Below, piece by piece: positions 14,676-22,244 of a DNA stretch of 26,890 nt. The stretch is from JAWPNA01 sp045402695. Its GTDB lineage: Bacteria; Acidobacteriota; Polarisedimenticolia; JACPZX01; DASXTC01. Numbering within the stretch: the stretch's first letter is position 1; each line of letters starts with the position of its first letter. Where the stretch lies: NCBI GenBank assembly GCA_045402695.1, contig JAWPNA010000149.1, positions 1 to 26,890 of the forward strand. Reading direction: 5' to 3'. The notes under the pieces are model-generated. The model made no database searches, had not been told where the DNA came from, and was given only the letters and a program-made list of their open reading frames with translations. The position numbers and the translations under genes were made by a program.

Positions 14676-16383
14676 GAGGACTCCGTCCACGAGAGACACG
14701 GCGCGAGAACAGCACTCCACGAGCGTCACGGAACGTTTGGACTGAGCGCATGGATATTCCATGGCACTCGATGAGCAGCACGCGGTCTACGACCTGAACG
14801 GCCTTCAACAGGTTCCCTTCACTGAGGGCTGTTAAAGCATCTGCTCGGATCCTACGGAGGTTGCTGGCCGCAGCACGGAGGAGCGTTCGAGACGGCACCG
14901 GAAGCACATCGGCTTCCTTCGGCTCGAGCTTCAGCATGCCTCCCCCGTATGCACGCCCAACGATCTCCGCACCAAGCAAAGTTACGCTGTTAAGGCACGC
15001 AAGAGGAAGGATGTCGCGCCCGAGGTCCTTGTATCCTGGCCTCAGCGCGACCCCATAGAGTGAATTCAGGTGATGGACGCCAGCTGAATTGGCGAGCAAG
15101 CGCGGGCGGTCATAGTCCATGTAAGTCAAGAGAAGATCGCTCATCCCCACGAGCGGGACACGCCACCAGGGCTTTCGCATGCGGCACTTGTAGGCCTTGT
15201 GGACGCCTTTGGATTCTCCGAGCGCGACGTACCGAAGCGCCGCCTTCGAAGGTTGAGACGGGTTCGGGGCGAACAGATAGCATTTCTGATCCTCTTGCAT
15301 CAGACCCGCCCAAGTACTGATCTTGAAGTCAGAGCCGCGCAGGTGACGTGAGCCAGGCGGCGAGATGTGCAGTAGGTCAGTCGCGCGGAGGCCAAGGTTC
15401 GCCACTTGAGAGGCCGACAACGTGAAGTAATCGTTGTTGCCTGTCACCGCCCCCAGGTATGTCTCGCCCCATTCCAAGAGTGAGGAGAAGCCAGTTCCCG
15501 CGGAAATCTCGCGGTAGGAAGCAAAAGTATCGGGAGGCACTAACGCGGGTGTCCACTTCCCACCGTCCTCGGGAGTAAATCCGCTCCAAACCGCGCGATG
15601 CAGCGACTTCAAGTCTTCGAGGTCGCGCGCTTGGAAGACCTCGAAGCTGGTAGATGGGCCTCGGCCTTCGGCGAGAAGGAGTACGACTTCCTCAAGGACA
15701 CCCGGAAACACCAGTTCCTCGAAGAGTACCAAGCGAACCTGTTGGAATCGTTGCAGGAGGAAGCGACGGACCTGCGCAGCGTAGTTCACAGTCAGAAGCT
15801 CGGCCGGTAGGACGAGTGCGAGGCGACCGCTGGGCTTCAGAAACTGCGATGCATGGACGGTAAACGCTGCCCAGGAGCTTGCAAGCCCTGTGAGTTGAAC
15901 ACTTTGTGCCAAGGCTGCCCGCAGCCCCTTTGATCGAGCGCTTCCGGCGAAGTGTTGATACCGTATGTAGGGAGGGTTCCCGATCACTACGTCGTATGTA
16001 GGAGCGGGGGGAAGGTCGAAGAAGTCCGCCACCTCGATCTTCGGCGAGAAGCCGTTCTCGGCGAGGAGTTTAATCGCGGCTTGAGCCGATGGTTCGTGGA
16101 GCTCGACGCCTCGGATCTGCTGCGCTGCGAAACTGCCGCAAGCGCCCAGATCTGATAGTCGCTTCACTGCCGCAAAGAGAAAGCTGGCTTCCCCACAGGA
16201 TGGTTCGAGCACCTGATCGGAGGCCGAGCGCACTGACCAGTCCACCAGAAACGAACTGATTTCCGCGGGCGTGAAGAACGCCCCTCGCCCCTTCCGGGAT
16301 GATGGGCTTTCCATCAGCTTCAGGATCATGGCTACCAAGAGGGAGAGGATTTCAGGCAGCGGACTCGTAGTTGAGCCGAGCAA
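14662..16383 (-). CDS. Eco57I-type adenine-specific DNA methyltransferase (N6)
   Basis: 573 residues from a TTG at 16383 (555 from the ATG at 16329; neither has a clear ribosome binding site). It transfers methyl from S-adenosylmethionine to adenine in DNA. Motifs come in gamma-class order: motif X RKGRGAFFTP (30-39), motif I VLEPSCGEASF (58-68, variant of DPACGxGxF), an acidic motif III region EVADFFDLPP, and motif IV catalytic NPPY (136-139). The second half, about 230-520, is a long target-recognition region with WWRVPLVGMSDLLLTYMDYDRPRLLAN and GRAYGGGMLKLEPKEADVLPVP, typical of Eco57I/TaqI-like enzymes. The candidate endonuclease follows. No specificity subunit or translocase is present, so this is a type II-like pair. 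The recognition sequence cannot be predicted. Confidence 0.88.
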   Translation of the reverse strand: MLGSTTSPLPEILSLLVAMILKLMESPSSRKGRGAFFTPAEISSFLVDWSVRSASDQVLEPSCGEASFLFAAVKRLSDLGACGSFAAQQIRGVELHEPSAQAAIKLLAENGFSPKIEVADFFDLPPAPTYDVVIGNPPYIRYQHFAGSARSKGLRAALAQSVQLTGLASSWAAFTVHASQFLKPSGRLALVLPAELLTVNYAAQVRRFLLQRFQQVRLVLFEELVFPGVLEEVVLLLAEGRGPSTSFEVFQARDLEDLKSLHRAVWSGFTPEDGGKWTPALVPPDTFASYREISAGTGFSSLLEWGETYLGAVTGNNDYFTLSASQVANLGLRATDLLHISPPGSRHLRGSDFKISTWAGLMQEDQKCYLFAPNPSQPSKAALRYVALGESKGVHKAYKCRMRKPWWRVPLVGMSDLLLTYMDYDRPRLLANSAGVHHLNSLYGVALRPGYKDLGRDILPLACLNSVTLLGAEIVGRAYGGGMLKLEPKEADVLPVPSRTLLRAAASNLRRIRADALTALSEGNLLKAVQVVDRVLLIECHGISMRSVQTFRDARGVLFSRRVSRGRSPRGED

Positions 16384-16491
16384 ACATGCGGGCCGACATT
16401 AGCACGAGAACCAGAATCATGCCAAGAGCCCGTCTCCTCCAACAGTGCTTATCCCCGCTTTCCTTCGCAGGGCCTACTTGCATCTCCACCT

Positions 16492-17055
16492 TCAAACCTG
16501 AAGGCCGGAAGGCCACCACTCCGCGGGGGGGAATGCGCGCCGCACCCAGGCCGGATCGGCGCACCGTGCCAGCAGGGTGGCCACGTCGGCGCCCAGGACG
16601 GGATGGCGCAGGTGAGGGGCAATCTCGGCCAGCGGCGCCAGCACGAACCTTCGTATGTGCAGCCGTGGGTGAGGGATGACCAGCGCCGGCGTCTCGAGCA
16701 CGAGGTCGTCGTAAAACAGGATGTCGAGGTCCAGCGGCCGCGGGCCAAAGTCGGCCCGCCGCGACCGGCCGATCGAGGCGTTGATCCGGTGCGGACGCCG
16801 CCGTCCCAGCTCCTCCTCCACCCTGAGGCATGCCGCCACCAGCTCGGACGGTGAAAGCCCCGTGGCCGCTTCGATGGCGGCGTTGAAGACCGGTCGATCC
16901 CCGGGGAGATCGACGGGCTCGGTTTCGTACACGGAGGAGACACGCGCGATGGCGACTCCCAACCTGCCAAGAGCCGCCAGCGCCGCGGACAGATTTGCCA
17001 GGCGGTCGCCGTCCCGCGAGCCGGCGGCCAGGTGGGTCCGATGGGCTAACTTCAG
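16492..17055 (-). CDS. folK: HPPK, 6-hydroxymethyl-dihydropterin pyrophosphokinase FolK; start codon non-canonical or damaged
   Basis: FolK transfers pyrophosphate from ATP to 6-hydroxymethyl-7,8-dihydropterin in folate synthesis. The core is clear: VSSVYETEPVDLPGDRPVFNAA, ELGRRRPHRINASIGRSRRADFG, the metal and ATP motif PRPLDLDILFYDD, then HPRLHIRRFVLAPLAEIAP. The N-terminal strand is also readable in frame, HLAAGSRDGDRLANLSAAL, matching the usual YLxLGSNxGDRxxxL, but Asn is replaced by Arg. No ATG, GTG or TTG lies upstream of it in frame. The listed start is a CTG at 17055 (187 residues); the first ordinary start, a TTG at 16962, leaves 156 residues and loses the pterin/ATP loop. A sequence error, a CTG start or real decay are all possible. 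It reads towards the methyltransferase, 108 bases away. Confidence 0.8.
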   Translation of the reverse strand: MKLAHRTHLAAGSRDGDRLANLSAALAALGRLGVAIARVSSVYETEPVDLPGDRPVFNAAIEAATGLSPSELVAACLRVEEELGRRRPHRINASIGRSRRADFGPRPLDLDILFYDDLVLETPALVIPHPRLHIRRFVLAPLAEIAPHLRHPVLGADVATLLARCADPAWVRRAFPPAEWWPSGLQV

Positions 17056-17109
17056 GCCTGTCAGAGGTTCGATGGATCCACCGCCGTTGGAAGGGGGCAG
17101 CGCCCGCGT

Positions 17110-17118
17110 ATATTATCA
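17110..17118 (-). promoter_or_regulatory. possible extended -10 promoter for folK
   Basis: On the minus strand the text TGATAATAT (TG, one base, TAATAT) resembles an extended -10 element about 55 bases upstream of the folK start region. No convincing -35 box lies at the right distance. It sits in the 206-base divergent gap between folK and the TPR gene, otherwise very GC-rich. Confidence 0.3.
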
Positions 17119-17162
17119 CCGTCGTCGCAAGGCCCGGGAGGCTAGGGCCCGCAAGGGTCGGG

Positions 17163-17192
17163 TTGACGGCCCGCGGAAGCGCCACATATAAT
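17163..17192 (+). promoter_or_regulatory. strong sigma-70-type promoter for the TPR-glmR-glmU-glmS run
   Basis: TTGACG (17163-17168), an 18-base spacer and a perfect TATAAT (17187-17192). Transcription would start near 17199, leaving a leader of about 60 bases before the TTG start at 17262. The leader has GAAGGTGA as ribosome binding site about 6 bases before that TTG. It is the best promoter match noticed in the window and drives the group that contains glmR, glmU and glmS. Confidence 0.7.
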
Positions 17193-17261
17193 GACAGGTC
17201 CATAGGGACGACGCCCCTCAACCACCTCACTCAAACCCTGACCAAGAGAAGGTGACCAACC

Positions 17262-17842
17262 TTGAAAGCCTCCACGCGCAGATCCACGGTTTCCAAAGGC
17301 AAGAAGCTCGCTCCGGTCAAGACCAAGCCACCGGTCATGCGCACGGCCAGTCTCGACAAGGCCATCAAGGGATACGAGGAAGCGCTCAAGCAGTTCGCGC
17401 GCCGGGAATACACGAAGGCCGCCCATCTCTTTGAAGGCCTCATCAAGGAATTCCCCGCTGAGCGCGAGGTGTGCGATCGGTCGCGGACCTATCTGTCCGT
17501 CTGCAAGTCGCACACCGCGGCGCCGCCTCCGAAGCCCAAGACCGCCGACGACTTCTACTACCACGGCGTGGTGGCGGCCAACGAGGGGCGGCTGCCGTAG
17601 CCGCCGAGCTCTTCGACAAGGCGGTCAAGCAGGAGCCGCACAGCGACAAGTCCCACTATGCGCTGGCCTCCGTCTACTGCCAAATGGGCGAGAAGAGCCG
17701 CGCGCTGGCCAGCCTCGGGAAGGCCATCGAGCTGCACGCCGGCAACAAGGTCCAGGCCCTCAACGACGCTGAGTTCGATCCGATGAGGGACGACGAGGAG
17801 TTCATGAACCTGACGGGCCGGCGTCCGGAGGGGAGTGTGTGA
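17262..17842 (+). pseudogene. TPR-repeat protein interrupted by a one-base frameshift
   Basis: The first part (17262-17602, TTG start) encodes a basic N-terminus followed by a TPR-like unit (KAIKGYEEALKQFARREYTK) and ends prematurely at the TAG at 17598-17600. The reading continues without a break in another frame as VAAELFDKAVKQEPHSDKSH, then a further TPR (YALASVYCQMGEKSRALASL), ending at 17842 with the text ALNDAEFDPMRDDEEF, which resembles the end-of-group TPR cap. Adding one C in CTGCCGTAG (17592-17600) would restore NEGRLPVAAELFDKA and give one protein of about 193 residues. The family mediates protein-protein contacts; the partner is unknown. The restored stop overlaps the glmR GTG, which shows the second half is the true gene end. 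Real mutation and sequence error cannot be told apart here. Confidence 0.8.
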
Positions 17843-18885
17843 GTTCCACCCCGGGCCGGGGACTGCGCGTCGTCTCGCTGGGCGGCGGCACCGGCATGGC
17901 GACGCTGCTGTCCGGCCTGAAGCGGTTTGTTGCGCCCACGGCCAGACAACCGCTCGTCATCGAGACGCTCACCGCGGTTGTGGCCGTCACCGACGACGGA
18001 GGCTCCTCGGGACGGCTGCGCGACGAGTTCCAGATCCTGCCTCCAGGCGACATCCGCAACTGCATCGTGGCGCTGTCCGACCACACGGCGCTCCTGTCAC
18101 GGCTCTTCCAGTTCCGCTTCGACGGCAACGGGCAGCTTGGCGGCCACTCGCTGGGCAACCTCCTGCTGACCGCGCTGGCCAGCGTTAAGGGGGATTTCCT
18201 GCAGGCGATCAAGGCTGCCAGCAGTGTCCTGGCGATCCGCGGCACGATCTATCCGGCCACGAACCAGAACGTGCACCTGGTGGCGGACCTGGCCGACGGC
18301 ACCCGCTTGAGAGGGGAGTCGCGCATTGCGCGCGCCACGGCCCCCATCAGCGCAGTGCGGCTGGAGCCGCCCGACTGCCGGCCGCTGCCCGAAACGCTGG
18401 CCGCCATCCGCGCGGCCGACATCATCACGATGGGCCCGGGGTCGCTGTTCACCAGCATCGTGCCCAACTTGCTCGTGCCGGGCGTGGCGCAGGCGATCAG
18501 GTCGTCTGAGGCCGTGAAGATCTTCATCTGCAACATCATGACGCAGCCCGGCGAGACGCCCGGCTTCACCGCATCGGATCACCTCCGCCGGGTCATGGAG
18601 ATCTGCGGGCCGAACCTCGTGGACATCGCTCTGGTGAACTCCGCGAGACCCTCGGCCGGCGCCCTCAGGCGCTACCGCCAGGAGGGGGCCGCGCCGGTCG
18701 CGGTGGACCAGGCCCGCTTCGAGGCGCTGGGGGTGCAAGTCACCACCCGCCGCGTGATGGCCGAGGACAGCGTTGTGCGACACGATCCCGACAAGCTGGC
18801 CCGACAGATCCTCTCGCTACAGCGGCCCCGACCCCGAGCCCGGATCGCGGCGCGGCCCTTCCGGGCGGGAAGCGGGAGGCGCTGA
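17839..18885 (+). CDS. glmR: GlmR/YvcK family UDP-GlcNAc-binding regulator (CofD-like fold)
   Basis: 348 residues. The family shares the fold of CofD (phospho-lactate transferase), but bacterial YvcK/GlmR members bind UDP-GlcNAc and are needed for envelope integrity on gluconeogenic carbon; in Bacillus subtilis the ligand-free form stimulates GlmS. Motifs are SLGGGTGMATLLSGLK at residues 13-28, AVTDDGGSSGRLRDEF, PGDIRNCIVALS, HSLGNLLLTAL, and MGPGSLFTSIVPNLLVPG, followed by FICNIMTQPGET. The basic tail after about residue 325 (Arg/Pro-rich) is not conserved. The GTG start overlaps the TPR stop and the stop overlaps the glmU ATG by one base. Next come glmU and glmS, which supports the regulatory rather than the CofD role. 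Confidence 0.92.
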   Translation: MSSTPGRGLRVVSLGGGTGMATLLSGLKRFVAPTARQPLVIETLTAVVAVTDDGGSSGRLRDEFQILPPGDIRNCIVALSDHTALLSRLFQFRFDGNGQLGGHSLGNLLLTALASVKGDFLQAIKAASSVLAIRGTIYPATNQNVHLVADLADGTRLRGESRIARATAPISAVRLEPPDCRPLPETLAAIRAADIITMGPGSLFTSIVPNLLVPGVAQAIRSSEAVKIFICNIMTQPGETPGFTASDHLRRVMEICGPNLVDIALVNSARPSAGALRRYRQEGAAPVAVDQARFEALGVQVTTRRVMAEDSVVRHDPDKLARQILSLQRPRPRARIAARPFRAGSGRR

Positions 18886-20336
18886 TGCCTCCCAGAACAG
18901 GCGGTCGGTCGGTCTGGGCCGTCATCCTGGCCGCTGGCCTCGGCAAGCGGATGCGCTCCAAGCGGATCAAGCTCCTTCACGTGATCGGTGGAGCGCCGAT
19001 GGTGCGCCACGTGGCGCGCGCGGCCGCCGAGCTGAAGCCGGTGATCCTCGCCGCGGTGGTGGGAAACCAGGCGGAAGACGTCGCATCGGCGCTTTCCTCC
19101 GACACGAGGCTGCGCCGGGCCGGACTTGCGTTCGTCACCCAGGCCAAGCAGCTCGGCACGGGCCACGCCGTCATGCAGGCCGAGCCGTTGCTGAGGCGGG
19201 CCGGCCGCAAAGTCGGGGAGATCCTCATCCTGAGCGGCGACGTGCCTCTGATCCGCCCCTCCACACTGCGCGCCTTGCTCAAGCGCCACCGTTCGACCGG
19301 CGCCGCGGCCACCGTCCTGACCACCATCGTGGAGGATCCCGCGGGGTACGGCCGGGTCGTGAGGGGCGCCCACCGGGAGTTGCTTTCCATCGTCGAGGAC
19401 CGCGACGCGACCCCGGCCCAGAAGAAGATCCGCGAGATCAACTCCGGAGTCTACTGCGCCGCCTCCGATGCGCTGTTTCCCGCTTTGAAGAGAACCGGCC
19501 GCTCCAACGCGCAGGGGGAGTACTACCTTCCCGACATCTTCCCGATTCTGAGGCGCAAGGGTCTGCGCGTGGAGGCGTACGAGCACTCAGAAGCCGAGGA
19601 AGTGCTGGGAGTCAACGACCGCACCGAGCTGGCGCACGCCGGCAAGGTCCTCTACCTGAGGAGGGCCGAGGAGCTGATGGAGTCGGGAGTCACGATCATC
19701 GACCCCGCGTGCACATATGTCGGTCCCGAGGTCGAGGTGGGAATAGACAGCGTGATCCATCCCATGGCGCGGCTGGAAGGGCACACGCGGATCGGGACGG
19801 GATGCATCATCGGCGCGTCTGCGCACATCCTGGACACGGTCCTGGGAGACGGAGTGATCGTCCGGGACCTGTGCGTGATGACGAACGCCGCCCTTGGCGA
19901 CGCGGTGGTGATCGGGCCGTTCGCCCACCTGCGCCCCGGCACCGTGCTGGGGAATGGCGTGCACATCGGGAACTTCGTGGAGGTGAAGAAGTCGCGCCTC
20001 GGCAAGGGGTCGAAGGCCAACCACCTGACCTACCTGGGCGACGCGGAGGTCGGAGAGCGGTGCAACATCGGTGCGGGCACCATCACGTGCAACTACGACG
20101 GCGTGATGAAGCACCCCACGATCCTCGAGGACGACGTGTTCATCGGAAGCGACACGCAGCTTGTGGCCCCGGTGCGCGTGCGCCGCGGCGCCTACGTGGG
20201 TGCCGGCTCCACCATCACCATGGAGGTACCGGAGGATTCTCTCGCCCTGTCGCGAGTCCCCCAGAAGGTCGTGAAGGACTGGGTCAAACACAGGAGACAG
20301 CAGGCAGAGTCCGCCAAGGCCAAGGAGAAGGGCTGA
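18885..20336 (+). CDS. glmU: bifunctional GlmU: glucosamine-1-P acetyltransferase / GlcNAc-1-P uridyltransferase
   Basis: 483 residues (E. coli 456). It makes UDP-GlcNAc for peptidoglycan and lipopolysaccharide. The N-terminal uridyltransferase has VILAAGLGKRMRSKRIKLLH (residues 13-32): Lys21 replaces the usual Thr of GxGTRM, while Arg22 and Lys29 are kept. LSGDVPLI carries the metal-binding Asp, and INSGVYC is present. From about residue 265 a left-handed beta-helix of hexapeptide repeats follows, ending with the acetyltransferase site NHLTYLGDAEVG, NIGAGTITCNYDG and a basic tail. The ATG at 18885 overlaps the glmR stop; glmS begins one base after the stop. There is no space for a glmS ribozyme. 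Confidence 0.97.
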   Translation: MPPRTGGRSVWAVILAAGLGKRMRSKRIKLLHVIGGAPMVRHVARAAAELKPVILAAVVGNQAEDVASALSSDTRLRRAGLAFVTQAKQLGTGHAVMQAEPLLRRAGRKVGEILILSGDVPLIRPSTLRALLKRHRSTGAAATVLTTIVEDPAGYGRVVRGAHRELLSIVEDRDATPAQKKIREINSGVYCAASDALFPALKRTGRSNAQGEYYLPDIFPILRRKGLRVEAYEHSEAEEVLGVNDRTELAHAGKVLYLRRAEELMESGVTIIDPACTYVGPEVEVGIDSVIHPMARLEGHTRIGTGCIIGASAHILDTVLGDGVIVRDLCVMTNAALGDAVVIGPFAHLRPGTVLGNGVHIGNFVEVKKSRLGKGSKANHLTYLGDAEVGERCNIGAGTITCNYDGVMKHPTILEDDVFIGSDTQLVAPVRVRRGAYVGAGSTITMEVPEDSLALSRVPQKVVKDWVKHRRQQAESAKAKEKG

Positions 20337-20337
20337 T

Positions 20338-22185
20338 ATGTGCGGCATCGTGGGGTACATCGGCAACAAGCGGGTCGTCCCGGTCCTGCTCGAAGGGCTG
20401 CGAAAGCTCGAGTACCGCGGGTATGACTCGGCCGGCATCGCCGTGGTGGACGGCGGCGAGCTGAAGATCCGCCGCAGCGCCGGCAAGCTGCGTGACCTCG
20501 AGGAGGTGCTGAGGGTGTCGCCCGTTGACGGAAGCTTCGGCATCGGGCACACGCGCTGGGCGACTCACGGCCGGCCCACCGAGGAGAATGCCCACCCGCA
20601 CCGCGACTGCAAGGGGCGCATCGTGGTGGTGCACAACGGCACCATAGATAACTACGTGGAGATCAAGACGCGCTTGGCTGCCGCGGGCCACAAGTTCGTC
20701 ACCGAGACCGACACCGAGGTCATCGCGCACCTCATCGAAGAGAACAACGGAGGCAACGGCACGCCGCTCGAGGAGGCGGTACGCAGGAGCCTGCCGGAGC
20801 TCAGCGGGATCTACGCGCTGGTGACGCTGTGCACGACGGAGCCGGAGAAGATCGTGGCCGCCCGGCAGGGCCCGCCGCTCGTCATCGGCCTGGGCGATAA
20901 AGAATATTTCGTGGCCTCAGACATTCCCGCGCTTCTGCAGCACACGCGGGACATGTTCTTCCTGGATGACGGCGAGGTGGCCGTGGTGGGCCGCTCAGGC
21001 GTGCGCATCATCGATCTGGCCGGCCGCAGCGTCACCAAGCAGGTGCAGCGGATCACGTGGGACCCCATCATGGCCGAGAAGGCCGGGTTCAAACACTTCA
21101 TGCTGAAAGAGATCTACGAGCAGCCGCGAGCGATCCGCGACACGCTGGTGGGGCGCTACTCCCTGGAAACCGGGCGGATCTACCTCGACGAGATGGCGAT
21201 CAGCGAGGAGGAGTTCCACGCCTTCTCCAAGATCAACCTGGTGGCCTGCGGCACGTCGTGGCACGCGGCGCTGGTGGGAAAGTTTCTCATCGAGAGCTTC
21301 GCGCGCGTGCCAGTCGAGGTGGACATCAGCTCGGAGTTCCGGTACCGCGATCCCATCATCGGCTCCGATACGCTCACGGTGGTCATCTCGCAGTCCGGCG
21401 AGACTGCAGACACCTTGGCCGCCCAGCGCGAGGCGCGCGCGAAGGGGTCGAGGACGCTGGCCATCTGCAACGCCGTGGGAAGCATGATGACGCGCGAGGC
21501 CGACGGCGTGGTCTACACGCATGCCGGACCCGAGATCGGCGTGGCCTCGACCAAGGCGTTCACCGCGCAGCTCGCCGCGCTCGACCTGCTCGCGCTCTAC
21601 TTGGCGCAGGCGCGCGGACGGATGTCCGCCGATGCGATCCGCGCCCACCTGGAACACCTGCAGAGGATCCCGGCGCAGATCGAAACTATCCTGACGAAAG
21701 ACGCAGAGATCGAGGAGATCGCACGCAGGTTCACCAATGTCTCCGACTTTCTCTTCCTAGGGCGCGGGGTTAACTACCCGATCGCGCTGGAGGGAGCCCT
21801 CAAGCTCAAGGAGATCTCCTACATCCACGCTGAAGGGTACCCGGCCGGCGAGATGAAGCACGGGCCGATCGCCTTGATCGACGAGAAACTTCCCGTGGTG
21901 GCGCTGGTGTCGGACGGTACGACCTACGAGAAGATGCTGGTCAACATCGAGGAGGCCAAGGCCCGCGGGGGGATCATCATCGCCGTGGCGCTCCAGCAGG
22001 AGCCGGGACGTCCTCTGGTGGTCGAGAAGGCCGATGTGACCTTCTTCGTGCCGCGCACGATCGATGTGCTGAGCCCGATGCTGATTGTTGTGCCACTCCA
22101 GCTTCTGGCCTATCATATCGCCCTGCGTCGCGGGTGCGATGTCGATCAACCGAGAAACCTCGCCAAGAGCGTCACCGTCGAGTAA
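20338..22185 (+). CDS. glmS: glutamine-fructose-6-phosphate aminotransferase (isomerizing) GlmS
   Basis: 615 residues (E. coli 609). It converts fructose-6-P and glutamine into glucosamine-6-P, the entry to amino-sugar synthesis. The N-terminal amidotransferase starts MCGIVGYIG with nucleophile Cys2, then YRGYDSAGIAV and HTRWATHGRPTEENAHPH. Two SIS sugar-isomerase domains follow (about 290-430 and 460-600) with SQSGETADTLAA, STKAFTAQ and GYPAGEMKHGPIALID. The C-terminus DVDQPRNLAKSVTVE is canonical. The ATG has AAGGAGAAGG upstream, inside the glmU end. Confidence 0.98.
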   Translation: MCGIVGYIGNKRVVPVLLEGLRKLEYRGYDSAGIAVVDGGELKIRRSAGKLRDLEEVLRVSPVDGSFGIGHTRWATHGRPTEENAHPHRDCKGRIVVVHNGTIDNYVEIKTRLAAAGHKFVTETDTEVIAHLIEENNGGNGTPLEEAVRRSLPELSGIYALVTLCTTEPEKIVAARQGPPLVIGLGDKEYFVASDIPALLQHTRDMFFLDDGEVAVVGRSGVRIIDLAGRSVTKQVQRITWDPIMAEKAGFKHFMLKEIYEQPRAIRDTLVGRYSLETGRIYLDEMAISEEEFHAFSKINLVACGTSWHAALVGKFLIESFARVPVEVDISSEFRYRDPIIGSDTLTVVISQSGETADTLAAQREARAKGSRTLAICNAVGSMMTREADGVVYTHAGPEIGVASTKAFTAQLAALDLLALYLAQARGRMSADAIRAHLEHLQRIPAQIETILTKDAEIEEIARRFTNVSDFLFLGRGVNYPIALEGALKLKEISYIHAEGYPAGEMKHGPIALIDEKLPVVALVSDGTTYEKMLVNIEEAKARGGIIIAVALQQEPGRPLVVEKADVTFFVPRTIDVLSPMLIVVPLQLLAYHIALRRGCDVDQPRNLAKSVTVE

Positions 22186-22190
22186 GAAAT

Positions 22191-22235
22191 CCGGCATGCA
22201 GCCGGCGCGACCCGCTGTCACGCGGCTGATGCCGG
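22191..22235 (+). promoter_or_regulatory. 13-bp hairpin between glmS and pcrA
   Basis: CCGGCATGCAGCCG (22191-22204) pairs with CGGCTGATGCCGG (22223-22235), 13 pairs with one bulged G, across an 18-base loop. It begins 6 bases after the glmS stop. No T-run follows; instead the 3' arm leads straight into GGAAGGG, the ribosome binding site of pcrA, whose GTG is at 22245. It may protect the glmS mRNA end, slow polymerase or limit pcrA translation. Confidence 0.5.
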
Positions 22236-22244
22236 AAGGGCGCT

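Larger units (their letters stand above)
13938..16383 (-). other. lower-GC restriction-modification cassette inside the folK-dNK-pan operon
   Basis: The methyltransferase and candidate endonuclease form a compact two-gene block between folK and the deoxynucleoside kinase, in operon orientation. Hand counts give 32 and 29 G+C of 60 for the stretches starting at 14221 and 14341, against 43 of 60 at 5401. No integrase, transposase, terminal inverted repeats or flanking direct repeats were seen, so the mode of arrival is unknown. Confidence 0.6.

Noticed and set aside
14675..14762. Longer endonuclease N-terminus from the ATG at 14762.
   Set aside because: It would overlap the methyltransferase by 101 bases and has no ribosome binding site; the GTG at 14675 has one and gives a small overlap typical of coupled genes.
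16352..16420. A 22-codon hydrophobic open frame (starts MILVLVLM) on the minus strand ending inside the methyltransferase start region, with GGAGGAG upstream.
   Set aside because: The spacing from GGAGGAG to the ATG is 13 bases, too long, and it is far too short to be a restriction-modification control protein. A leader peptide cannot be excluded but has no other support.
13900..16491. Direct or inverted repeats marking the ends of the restriction-modification cassette.
   Set aside because: No matching repeats were visible at the two borders by eye; a computed search with short mismatched repeats would be needed to settle it.
20300..20340. glmS ribozyme or riboswitch ahead of glmS.
   Set aside because: glmU ends one base before glmS, and no non-coding space exists.
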